Shown piece after piece: positions 1 to 4,953 of a stretch of DNA of 14,638 nt. Position 1 is the first letter of the stretch. Each line of letters begins with the position of its first letter. A program made the position numbers and the translations under genes. Under the pieces are notes generated by a model. It was not told where the DNA came from. It did no database searches and worked only from the letters and a program-made list of their open reading frames with translations. This DNA comes from an uncultured Erysipelotrichaceae bacterium (GTDB lineage: Bacteria > Bacillota_I > Bacilli_A > Erysipelotrichales > Erysipelotrichaceae): the NCBI GenBank assembly GCA_902803275.1, contig CADCPE010000089.1, positions 1 through 14,638 on the forward strand. The letters are read 5' to 3'.

Positions 1-239
1 TTATCCTTGGTAATAACGGACTGAGGTTCGAAGTCCGCAACCTGTTCCTTTAAAGAGATCTTGCGGGCAATTCTTTCAATAATAGGTTTTCTGATATGCA
101 GACCTGCGTGCCAGGTTGCAGAATACTTACCCAGGCTTTCAACGACCCAGGCATTTCCCTGCGGAACGATGCACATGCATGTAAGCAGCCACACGATCAG
201 CAATACGACAACTAAAACTCCAATAATTACTCCAATCAT
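1..239 (-). CDS. SPFH/band-7 (stomatin-like) membrane protein, 3' end outside window
   Basis: Only the first 79 codons are present; the reading frame is open to the left edge. The protein starts with one hydrophobic segment (about residues 2-23) and continues with the stomatin/QmcA-type N-terminal signature: a VPQGNAWVVE segment, LGKY, an AGLH segment, then SLKEQVADFEPQ and VITKDN. This order is what SPFH-domain proteins show right after their membrane anchor. Members of this family form large oligomeric rings or membrane microdomain scaffolds at the cytoplasmic membrane. The ATG at 239 has a perfect AGGAGG 7-8 nt upstream, and that ribosome binding site overlaps the stop codon of the upstream gene (252-746), so the two are very probably translated as a coupled pair. 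Family assignment is solid; the specific role, and whether an NfeD partner follows, cannot be seen. Confidence 0.88.
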   Translation of the reverse strand, partial: MIGVIIGVLVVVLLIVWLLTCMCIVPQGNAWVVESLGKYSATWHAGLHIRKPIIERIARKISLKEQVADFEPQSVITKD

Positions 240-251
240 TTAAAATACCTC

Positions 252-746
252 CTAAAAAATGATATACATAAATCTCAGATTCATCAGAATCCACTGTAAT
301 TCTATTGCCAGGGCAATAAAGAAAGTGATCATATAGTAAAGATTCGGCATGAGTCTTCTTTTCATGATCAGGAAAATGAGCACGACCGGATTAAGAAGCA
401 TGAAGCTCAGGAAAAAGACTGCGCCGCTGTTTCTTGTGAAATGATATCTGGCTGCAAGATAGGCGTGAAAGCCGACCAGAACGATGAACAGAAGCAGGTC
501 GATGACAAACCAGGTCGGGTTATTGCGGCCAGGGTTGTTTTCGATCTTCCTGACTTCGATCGGTCTTCTCATGCTGTGCCTGATCTCATGCTCAAGAGCG
601 TTGTTTTTGGCATCGCAGTTTTCTTCATGCTCGTATCTGACTTTATGGCCTTCATCGAAATCCCAGGCAGAAACTCTCTTCTCCCTTTCGATCTCTTTTC
701 TCAGCCAGTCGTCACTGTTCAGTTTTTCAAAATCATTTTTAATCAT
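252..746 (-). CDS. Unrecognised three-TM membrane protein upstream of SPFH gene
   Basis: A 164-residue protein I do not recognise. Residues 1-75 are hydrophilic and strongly charged (many Glu, Lys, Arg, His). Residues 79-98, 108-129 and 135-157 are three hydrophobic segments, separated by short basic loops (MKRR at 128-131), so it is an integral membrane protein with a soluble N-terminal tail. It lacks the look of NfeD, the usual SPFH partner: no long periplasmic part and no recognisable C-terminal OB fold. The 12-nt gap to the SPFH start and the ribosome binding site lying on its stop codon indicate an operon, so a role with the SPFH protein is likely but inferred. No clear Shine-Dalgarno precedes its ATG; the upstream 40 nt are extremely AT-rich. 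Confidence 0.72.
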   Translation of the reverse strand: MIKNDFEKLNSDDWLRKEIEREKRVSAWDFDEGHKVRYEHEENCDAKNNALEHEIRHSMRRPIEVRKIENNPGRNNPTWFVIDLLLFIVLVGFHAYLAARYHFTRNSGAVFFLSFMLLNPVVLIFLIMKRRLMPNLYYMITFFIALAIELQWILMNLRFMYIIF

Positions 747-780
747 ACAAGTAATATTATATTATATTTTCATTTTAAAA

Positions 781-806
781 ATTATAATCACTAAAAGTAT
801 GGTCAA
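781..806 (-). promoter_or_regulatory. Weak promoter candidate for the TM-protein/SPFH pair
   Basis: On the minus strand TTGACC (806-801) is followed after 14 nt by TATAAT (786-781). The hexamers are good but the spacer is clearly shorter than the usual 16-18, and several other TATAAT-like strings follow closer to the gene, so the exact promoter is uncertain. It lies directly behind the terminator of the upstream gene, which supports a new transcription start here. Confidence 0.3.
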
Positions 807-833
807 AATAAAAAACCTGTCTTCATGACAGGC
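804..833 (-). terminator. Intrinsic terminator after ECF S-component gene
   Basis: Read on minus, CCTGTC (832-827), a 5-nt loop, and GACAGG (821-816) form a 6-bp GC-rich stem, followed at once by a T-rich run (TTTTTTATTTT). It begins 7 nt past the stop codon of the 840-1358 gene, the expected place for its terminator. Confidence 0.8.
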
Positions 834-839
834 CTTCGA

Positions 840-1358
840 TCAGATGAGATCTGCTTTGCGCAGTCTTGCGACCAGGATCGGTATCAGGATCAGCTGAATG
901 GCGATTCCCGGCAGAGCGGTGATAAAAGCGGCAGACAGCCAGGCCTGCAGCGAATAGCTGCCGGCTTTGAAGATCAGAGCGTTGAGGATACCGTATGCAA
1001 GTCTGCCTGATAGCATGCTCAGGATCAGCACCGCATAGTTTTTGACTACAGGATTTTTGATCTTGATGAGACTGTTTAGCAGACCTGTCATAAATCCGTA
1101 CACGGCCAGCTCGCAGATCATCTGTGCCAGCATCATGGCAGGAGGCATGCCGAAGATCAGATGTGAAAGGATCGGCGTAAGAATGCCGCAGATCGCTCCG
1201 AAAAGCGGCCCCACCGCAAAGCCGGCAATCAGTACAGGGATATGCATCGGAAGAAAGATGCTTCCGGCATTAGGTATGGCATGGAATGCCTGAGGAAGTA
1301 CGACACCTATCGCAATGAATAAGGCAGTCAATACCAGTCTTCTTGTTTTGCTGTTCAT
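840..1358 (-). CDS. ECF transporter S component (vitamin-type substrate-binding membrane subunit)
   Basis: A 172-residue, almost wholly hydrophobic protein with about six membrane segments. It carries the pattern typical of one large group of ECF S components: LPMHIPVLIAGF (36-47), GPLFGAICG (50-58), TPILSHL and GMPPAMM (70-76). S components bind a vitamin or its precursor and work with a shared EcfT-EcfA-EcfA' module, normally encoded elsewhere; no ATPase or EcfT gene lies in this window. The substrate cannot be read from sequence; folate, pantothenate, pyridoxine or queuosine-type substrates are all possible. The ATG has an AAAGGAAC ribosome binding site at a normal distance. The gene follows DUF3842 on the same strand, separated by a 128-nt leader with several hairpins (own entry), and ends in its own terminator. 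Confidence 0.83.
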   Translation of the reverse strand: MNSKTRRLVLTALFIAIGVVLPQAFHAIPNAGSIFLPMHIPVLIAGFAVGPLFGAICGILTPILSHLIFGMPPAMMLAQMICELAVYGFMTGLLNSLIKIKNPVVKNYAVLILSMLSGRLAYGILNALIFKAGSYSLQAWLSAAFITALPGIAIQLILIPILVARLRKADLI

Positions 1359-1369
1359 AAATGTTCCTT

Positions 1370-1486
1370 TCTGAAAAAATAAAAAGATATCTTTTTCTTT
1401 CTAGAAAAGCGATATCTTCCTGATATCAGTTCAATTGAAACAATAATTCCCGGCTTCTGCCTGTATCATCTGCTTCGTGCAGATTA
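1370..1486 (-). promoter_or_regulatory. Structured leader (attenuator or riboswitch-like) before ECF S component
   Basis: Read on minus, the 128-nt gap holds a hairpin ATCTGC-ACGAA-GCAGAT (1484-1468), a short GGC-AGAA-GCC hairpin, a perfect TTCAATTGAA palindrome, and then three copies of GATATC. The first two copies can pair with each other over a 5-nt loop; the second and third can pair as part of the terminator-like hairpin (next entry). The two pairings exclude each other, which is the layout of a transcription attenuator. I could not match it to a known riboswitch class (TPP, FMN, THF, preQ1, AdoCbl and T-box key motifs were looked for and not found). Regulation is inference. Confidence 0.45.
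1373..1418 (-). terminator. Terminator-like hairpin just upstream of ECF S-component RBS
   Basis: Read on minus, AAGATATC (1418-1411) pairs with GATATCTT (1391-1384) in 8 bp, with further AT pairing possible inside the 19-nt loop, and is followed by TTT-A-TTTTTT. The stem is AT-rich, so strength is doubtful, but it sits a few nucleotides before the ribosome binding site, where an attenuator would be. It could also end readthrough from the DUF3842 gene. Confidence 0.45.
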
Positions 1487-1894
1487 CTAATTAATTATAT
1501 CACGGATCATGGCTATAGCATCCTCCAGCAGTTCGCCTGTGGATCTGCTTTCGGTACCTGCAATCAGAACATCACATCTGTTCAAAGGAATAAGCAGCTT
1601 CTTGGCTGCAGATTCACTTACCGCTTTTGCCATCAGCGGCGTCACTTCTCCTAGAAGCGCATCTGGAACGATGATGCCGATCGGTCCGACGATCAGATCA
1701 GCGCACCTTGCACCTACCACGACCGCATTCTCACCTGTCGCTGCTTCATCAGCTCCACCTTTGAGCATGTTGGAAGTGGCTGTAGAATTTGTTCCGACTG
1801 CTCTTATATATACCTTCGGGAAATTCTCTTTAATGCTTTTTACCAGCTGTCTTCCGATATTTCCACCCTGTCCGTCGATTACGATTATCTTCAT
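1487..1894 (-). CDS. DUF3842 family protein
   Basis: A 135-residue protein that matches the DUF3842 pattern: N-terminal KIIVIDGQGGNIG (a glycine-rich, Rossmann-like start), AVGTNSTATSNMLKGGA, AATGENAVVV, a VGPIGIIVPDALLGEVTP block, and LIPLNRCDVLIAG. The function of the family is unknown to me; the fold start suggests nucleotide or cofactor binding, which is inference. I chose the ATG at 1894 because the conserved family sequence begins there. An in-frame TTG at 1921 would lie inside the terminator of the upstream gene. The ATG lacks a Shine-Dalgarno, and a TATAAT ends exactly 7 nt before it (see findings). It precedes the ECF S-component gene on the same strand. Confidence 0.82.
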   Translation of the reverse strand: MKIIVIDGQGGNIGRQLVKSIKENFPKVYIRAVGTNSTATSNMLKGGADEAATGENAVVVGARCADLIVGPIGIIVPDALLGEVTPLMAKAVSESAAKKLLIPLNRCDVLIAGTESRSTGELLEDAIAMIRDIIN

Positions 1895-1900
1895 ACCGGT

Positions 1901-1906
1901 ATTATA
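1901..1906 (-). promoter_or_regulatory. Possible -10 element (TATAAT) for DUF3842
   Basis: TATAAT on minus, separated from the ATG at 1894 by ACCGGT. If used, the RNA would begin at or next to the start codon. No -35-like hexamer is present 16-18 nt upstream; that space is taken by the terminator hairpin. Confidence 0.35.
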
Positions 1907-1907
1907 C

Positions 1908-1930
1908 AACAAAAGGCTCAATGAGCCTTT
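1908..1930 (-). terminator. Terminator after vWA gene
   Basis: Read on minus, AAAGGCTC-ATT-GAGCCTTT (1930-1912) is a perfect 8-bp stem with a 3-nt loop, starting inside the TAA stop codon of the vWA gene and followed by a short T-rich run (TGTTG). The T-run is poor, so termination may be partial. Confidence 0.55.
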
Positions 1931-2570
1931 ATGATCGCTTCTGGTAATCCTCTTTGATCTCCTTTTCCCAATGTTCTTCGATCCGTCCGCTTTTTCTGAA
2001 CTTGCCGATCGTCTTGCTTAAGACGTTGAAGTTGGTCATGGTACCTACTTCATCACAGACATAGTTCACAGCTCTGTCCTCCTGTATTCCATACCTCTTT
2101 GCCGTTTCGACGGCATCGATGTTGGCAGCCAGGAAAATGAATTCCCAGCCTTCCTCCTTCTTCTGTTCGACCATCTTTTTTACTTCATCGGATGAATACT
2201 TCTTTGAAGCGTTCTCCAGACCGTCAGTGGTGATCACGAAGATCGTGTGCTGCGGGACATCTTCTTTTCTTATGTAGCGATGGACATCACTGATATGCCT
2301 GATACTGTTGCCTAAGGCATCGATCAAAGCCGTACATCCACTAGGTACATAGTCATCCTCCTTCATCTTTTTGATATCCTTTAAGGAAACCCTGTCATGA
2401 AGGATGGTATCACTGTTGTTAAACAGTACTGTCGATACAAGAAAATCTCCGTCTTCTTTTTTCTGTTTCTGGATCATGGAATTGAATCCGCCGACACAGT
2501 CTTTTTCAAGTCCCGACATGGATCCGCTCCTGCCCATGATGAATACCAGTTCTGTCAAATTCTTTTTCAT
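1929..2570 (-). CDS. Cytosolic vWA-domain protein with altered MIDAS
   Basis: A 213-residue protein that is a single von Willebrand factor A domain without signal peptide or membrane segment. It has the typical order of bacterial cytosolic vWA proteins: TELVFIMGRSGSMSG (6-20), FNSMIQKQKK, STVLFNN, GCTALIDALG (78-87), FVITTDGLENAS (111-122) and WEFIFLAANIDA. vWA domains usually bind a divalent metal through a MIDAS of DxSxS plus a Thr and an Asp. Here Ser15, Ser17, Thr80 and Asp116 are present, but the first Asp is Gly13 (codon GGC, one base from GAC). The ATG at 2570 has an AGGAGG ribosome binding site 8 nt upstream. It follows the helix-turn-helix gene after 87 nt that contain two hairpins. 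Its binding partner or process is unknown. Confidence 0.85.
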   Translation of the reverse strand: MKKNLTELVFIMGRSGSMSGLEKDCVGGFNSMIQKQKKEDGDFLVSTVLFNNSDTILHDRVSLKDIKKMKEDDYVPSGCTALIDALGNSIRHISDVHRYIRKEDVPQHTIFVITTDGLENASKKYSSDEVKKMVEQKKEEGWEFIFLAANIDAVETAKRYGIQEDRAVNYVCDEVGTMTNFNVLSKTIGKFRKSGRIEEHWEKEIKEDYQKRS

Positions 2571-2584
2571 TCTTGTTTCCTCCT

Positions 2585-2616
2585 AAAATGTGACTGTATT
2601 TCTACAGTCACATTTT
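2585..2616 (-). repeat. Perfect 14-bp inverted repeat abutting the vWA ribosome binding site
   Basis: AAAATGTGACTGTA and its exact complement are separated by only 4 nt (GAAA on minus), a very stable hairpin with a GNRA-type loop. Its 3' end is one base from the AGGAGG of the vWA gene. It could be a terminator of the upstream gene (only four T follow), an RNA element that holds the ribosome binding site open, or a DNA operator. Confidence 0.7.
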
Positions 2617-2638
2617 CCGGTATTCAAAGGAAACTATG

Positions 2639-2655
2639 GTCGCTTTGAAAGCGAC
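2639..2655 (-). repeat. Hairpin just after HTH gene stop
   Basis: Read on minus, GTCGCTT-TCA-AAGCGAC is a perfect 7-bp stem with a 3-nt loop, starting 2 nt past the TAA of the 2658-3182 gene. No T-run follows, so it is not a normal intrinsic terminator; it may protect the 3' end of the message or act together with the 2585-2616 hairpin. Confidence 0.55.
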
Positions 2656-2657
2656 AT

Positions 2658-3182
2658 TTAATATCTGCCTATAGGTTTCTGATCATAGTGAAGCAGTGCT
2701 TCATCGATCGTATAGATATCATAGATCCTGTTTTTTATAAAGTATTCGACTATGACGTCCGACATATTGGAATGGCTCAGGGTGTAACCGGCCTTCTTCA
2801 GAAGCTCATTGCTTTCATCAAGATCGAGCTTCAAGGCAATACACAGCGATATGGCCGTCTGTTTGCTGGGACTGTAGGAATCGTTCCTCAGTTTGGAAAA
2901 GAGTCTTCTGTCCATATTTACGGAATTGTAGACATCGGAATCCTTCATGCCTTTTTCATCGATAAGTTTCAGTACCGTATTGGAAAAAGACTCATCAAGT
3001 TCAATGATGATGTCTCTTTCCTTTTCATACGAACAGAACTGGCTGATTATGCCGCTTTCACGATGCGAACTGGCTTTTTTGTGCCTTGGTCTATGGGAAA
3101 CGATCGCATCAGATGCTTCATATGCTTCCGGTTCGTGGTAGTGTTCGCTCAGATATCTGTCAAGTTCTCTAAAGTCTCTCAT
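2658..3182 (-). CDS. Helix-turn-helix (XRE-like) protein paired with vWA gene
   Basis: A 174-residue soluble protein. Residues 1-60 are polar and low in recognisable motifs (FRELDRYLSEHY near the start, a basic His/Arg/Lys stretch at 30-42). Residues about 66-135 look like a small all-helical XRE-type DNA-binding domain: SFSNTVLKLIDEKGMKDSDVY, then MDRRLFSKLRND, then KQTAISLCIALKLDLDESNELLKKAGY, the phage-repressor-like pattern in which the last helix is an amphipathic LL-KKAGY. The C-terminal part (IVEYFIKNRIYDIYTIDEALL) is typical of this group, from memory also seen fused to macro-domain proteins. The ATG at 3182 has no Shine-Dalgarno; it was kept because the family start fits. It lies just ahead of the vWA gene and may regulate it. 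Target unknown. Confidence 0.72.
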   Translation of the reverse strand: MRDFRELDRYLSEHYHEPEAYEASDAIVSHRPRHKKASSHRESGIISQFCSYEKERDIIIELDESFSNTVLKLIDEKGMKDSDVYNSVNMDRRLFSKLRNDSYSPSKQTAISLCIALKLDLDESNELLKKAGYTLSHSNMSDVIVEYFIKNRIYDIYTIDEALLHYDQKPIGRY

Positions 3183-3185
3183 GAT

Positions 3186-3211
3186 TTAAGAAAGGGAGAT
3201 TTCCATCTCCC
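3186..3211 (-). terminator. Terminator after STAS-APH gene
   Basis: Read on minus, GGGAGAT-GGAA-ATCTCCC (3211-3194) is a 7-bp stem with a tetraloop, followed by TTTCTT. It begins 12 nt past the TAG of the 3224-4384 gene and closes the five-gene signalling operon. The T-run is interrupted, so some readthrough into the HTH gene is possible. Confidence 0.65.
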
Positions 3212-3223
3212 TGAATATCTTTT

Positions 3224-4384
3224 CTATATAGCGATCGAATCGGTCTTTACGACCAGCTCGATCAGCTGTTTCTTGTAGTGTTCGATAGTTTCTGTCTCTC
3301 CTGGCAGACGCTTGATCGTACGTCTTAAGGCTCTGGTATAGCCGACGACTTTTGCGTGCTCGATGACTTCATTCTTGTAGGATTCGTCCTTGTCTTCGAA
3401 GTAAAGATCTACCAGTTTATAGAATGTGTAGTTGGCTGTATCCCAGTCGATCTTAAGGAAGTCTTCGACCAGACTGTGGTTCAGTTCGCCATAGCCTATG
3501 TAAGCCAGATAGATCGAAGCGAATTCGAAGATCGGATTGCCTGTTGCCAGAGTATCCATATCGATCAGGATCGCTTCACCATTGGAATAGTGAACATTGT
3601 TTGTATGGTAGTCGCCATGAAGCATCATGTTGCTTTCAGGTACATCTTCGACCAGCTTGCGAAGCTTGGTGTAGGTAGCTTCAGGAAGGTGTTCCTTCAG
3701 CCAGTCTACCCAGCCAAGAGCTGTCTGTTTTGCGGAAGGAAGCAGGCCTTCCTTGACCGGTGTGGAATGGATCTCCTTGAGCATATCCGCAAAGATCTTG
3801 ATGTACTTGTCTTTGTTGTCAGGATCTTCATTCATCAGTTTGGTCAATGACTTGGCGCTCAGCAGTTCAAATACGGAACCGTATTTGTCGCCGACCTTTA
3901 CAACATCAAACGGGATCGCAGTATTGACACCCAGAACCAGTGCCGTCTTGGCCAGTTCTCTTTCACGTTTGATGTCATCAAGGGCATCGCTGTTCTTATA
4001 GACCTTGATGATGGTGTCAGGATTGAGACGGTAGACGATACCGTTTGATCCTTCACCGATCTTTTCGCATCCCTCGACTGACATTTTTCTGTATGCTTTA
4101 GAGATGTCCATCATCTCCGCAAAGCCCGTCATATCGAAAACTTCATATACTTCAGAAGAACAGTTGATAAGTTTGAGATCTTTTTCCCGTTTCTTCAATC
4201 TCAGGATCTGACGCAGACCGGCACTGGAGATATAGTTCAGGTCTTCCAGATCCAGGATCAGCTGGCCTTCAGGATGTTCGGCTCTGATGCTTTCAAATTC
4301 AGCGCCAACAGCTTCGGCATTGGTCGTATCAACATTTCCTTCCAGATAAATCGTCAATACATTGTTCTCAAACTTACTTTTCAT
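3224..4384 (-). CDS. STAS domain fused to aminoglycoside-phosphotransferase-like kinase (TIGR02172-like)
   Basis: A 386-residue two-domain protein. Residues 1-100 are a STAS (anti-sigma-factor antagonist) domain with LDLEDLNYISSAGLRQIL (44-61); Ser54 aligns with the serine phosphorylated in SpoIIAA/RsbV. Residues 105-386 are an APH/choline-kinase-like fold: nucleotide-loop EKIGEGSNGIVYRL (107-120), Lys127 in IIKVYK, the catalytic loop HGDYHTNN (Asp258, Asn263) and the metal-binding IDMD (Asp275), so the kinase looks intact. The second half resembles the TIGR02172 paralogous family. The phosphorylated substrate is unknown; antibiotic resistance should not be assumed. Its start overlaps the HD gene by 11 nt, with GGGAG inside that gene as ribosome binding site. 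STAS phosphorylation by the upstream RsbW-like domain controlling the kinase is a reasonable inference. Confidence 0.87.
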   Translation of the reverse strand: MKSKFENNVLTIYLEGNVDTTNAEAVGAEFESIRAEHPEGQLILDLEDLNYISSAGLRQILRLKKREKDLKLINCSSEVYEVFDMTGFAEMMDISKAYRKMSVEGCEKIGEGSNGIVYRLNPDTIIKVYKNSDALDDIKRERELAKTALVLGVNTAIPFDVVKVGDKYGSVFELLSAKSLTKLMNEDPDNKDKYIKIFADMLKEIHSTPVKEGLLPSAKQTALGWVDWLKEHLPEATYTKLRKLVEDVPESNMMLHGDYHTNNVHYSNGEAILIDMDTLATGNPIFEFASIYLAYIGYGELNHSLVEDFLKIDWDTANYTFYKLVDLYFEDKDESYKNEVIEHAKVVGYTRALRRTIKRLPGETETIEHYKKQLIELVVKTDSIAI

Positions 4385-4949
4385 TTTCTTCTCCCATGTT
4401 TTTAAATATTGTATCGATCAGGAAACAGAATTCCTTATATACCGCATAATCCTTAAGTGAAACCAGGGCTTCCTTAAGCTTTGAATAATACCAGTAGTGT
4501 TCTTTAGGATCCTTCTGATTGAAGGACTGCCAGAACTCTTCGCCCTTATCCAGCAATCCGAGATGAATGCTTCTTAGATTCGATACCTTGTCCGCAAGGC
4601 AGACCATTTTGGCTCCTTCATCGTCAAGGGAAGCGATCCTTTCGATCGTCTCTTCCTTGCGTTTCTTCCAGGTCGCCGCTTTGTTTACATTTCCTCTTTT
4701 GTCTTCCGATTCATAGTTCACCAACGAAGCTACTCTATCGCTGAAGTTTTCTTTGATGTCTTCAATGCTGACATCGGTGTCTTCCACCGTATCATGCAGG
4801 ATGGCGGCACAAAGCACTTCTTCATCAAGCGTCATCATTGAGACAAGGCTCATTACTTCCAGGGGATGAAATATATAGGGCTGATTATTCCCTTTTCTTT
4901 TCATGCCCATATGTGCCAGGGATGCAAATTTTATTGCCTCATTGATCAT
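4374..4949 (-). CDS. SpoT/MESH1-like HD hydrolase (putative small alarmone hydrolase)
   Basis: A 191-residue single-domain HD protein. It shows the series known from the hydrolase half of RelA/SpoT and from MESH1: AH-MG-KRKG with PYIFHPLEV (His28), AAILHDTVEDTD (His52, Asp53, and the catalytic Glu56-Asp57 pair), and CLADKVSNLRS (Asp120, Asn124). No synthetase, TGS or ACT domain is present. The family removes the 3'-pyrophosphate of (p)ppGpp; other 3'-phosphorylated nucleotides, such as NADPH for MESH1, are alternatives, so the substrate remains inferred. It starts 4 nt after the stop of the phosphatase/ATPase gene and overlaps the STAS-APH gene by 11 nt, so it is translated within the signalling operon. 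The ribosome binding site (AAGG) is weak, consistent with coupling. Confidence 0.85.
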   Translation of the reverse strand: MINEAIKFASLAHMGMKRKGNNQPYIFHPLEVMSLVSMMTLDEEVLCAAILHDTVEDTDVSIEDIKENFSDRVASLVNYESEDKRGNVNKAATWKKRKEETIERIASLDDEGAKMVCLADKVSNLRSIHLGLLDKGEEFWQSFNQKDPKEHYWYYSKLKEALVSLKDYAVYKEFCFLIDTIFKNMGEENEK

Positions 4950-4953
4950 CGTC

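Noticed and set aside
1400..1486. TPP riboswitch in the ECF leader (TTGAACTGAT resembles part of the thi box)
   Set aside because: The conserved CTGAGA and the GG-TAAT-CCAGCG core are absent, so only a chance resemblance remains.
1487..1921. Longer DUF3842 version starting at TTG 1921
   Set aside because: The start would lie in the terminator hairpin of the vWA gene and adds nine residues not part of the conserved family start.
2688..3278. 196-codon plus-strand open frame
   Set aside because: It is the complement of the HTH gene, has no ribosome binding site, and shows no family features; the minus-strand protein has recognisable structure.
3224..4384. Aminoglycoside resistance gene
   Set aside because: The APH fold is shared by many small-molecule kinases; the STAS fusion and operon context argue against a resistance role.
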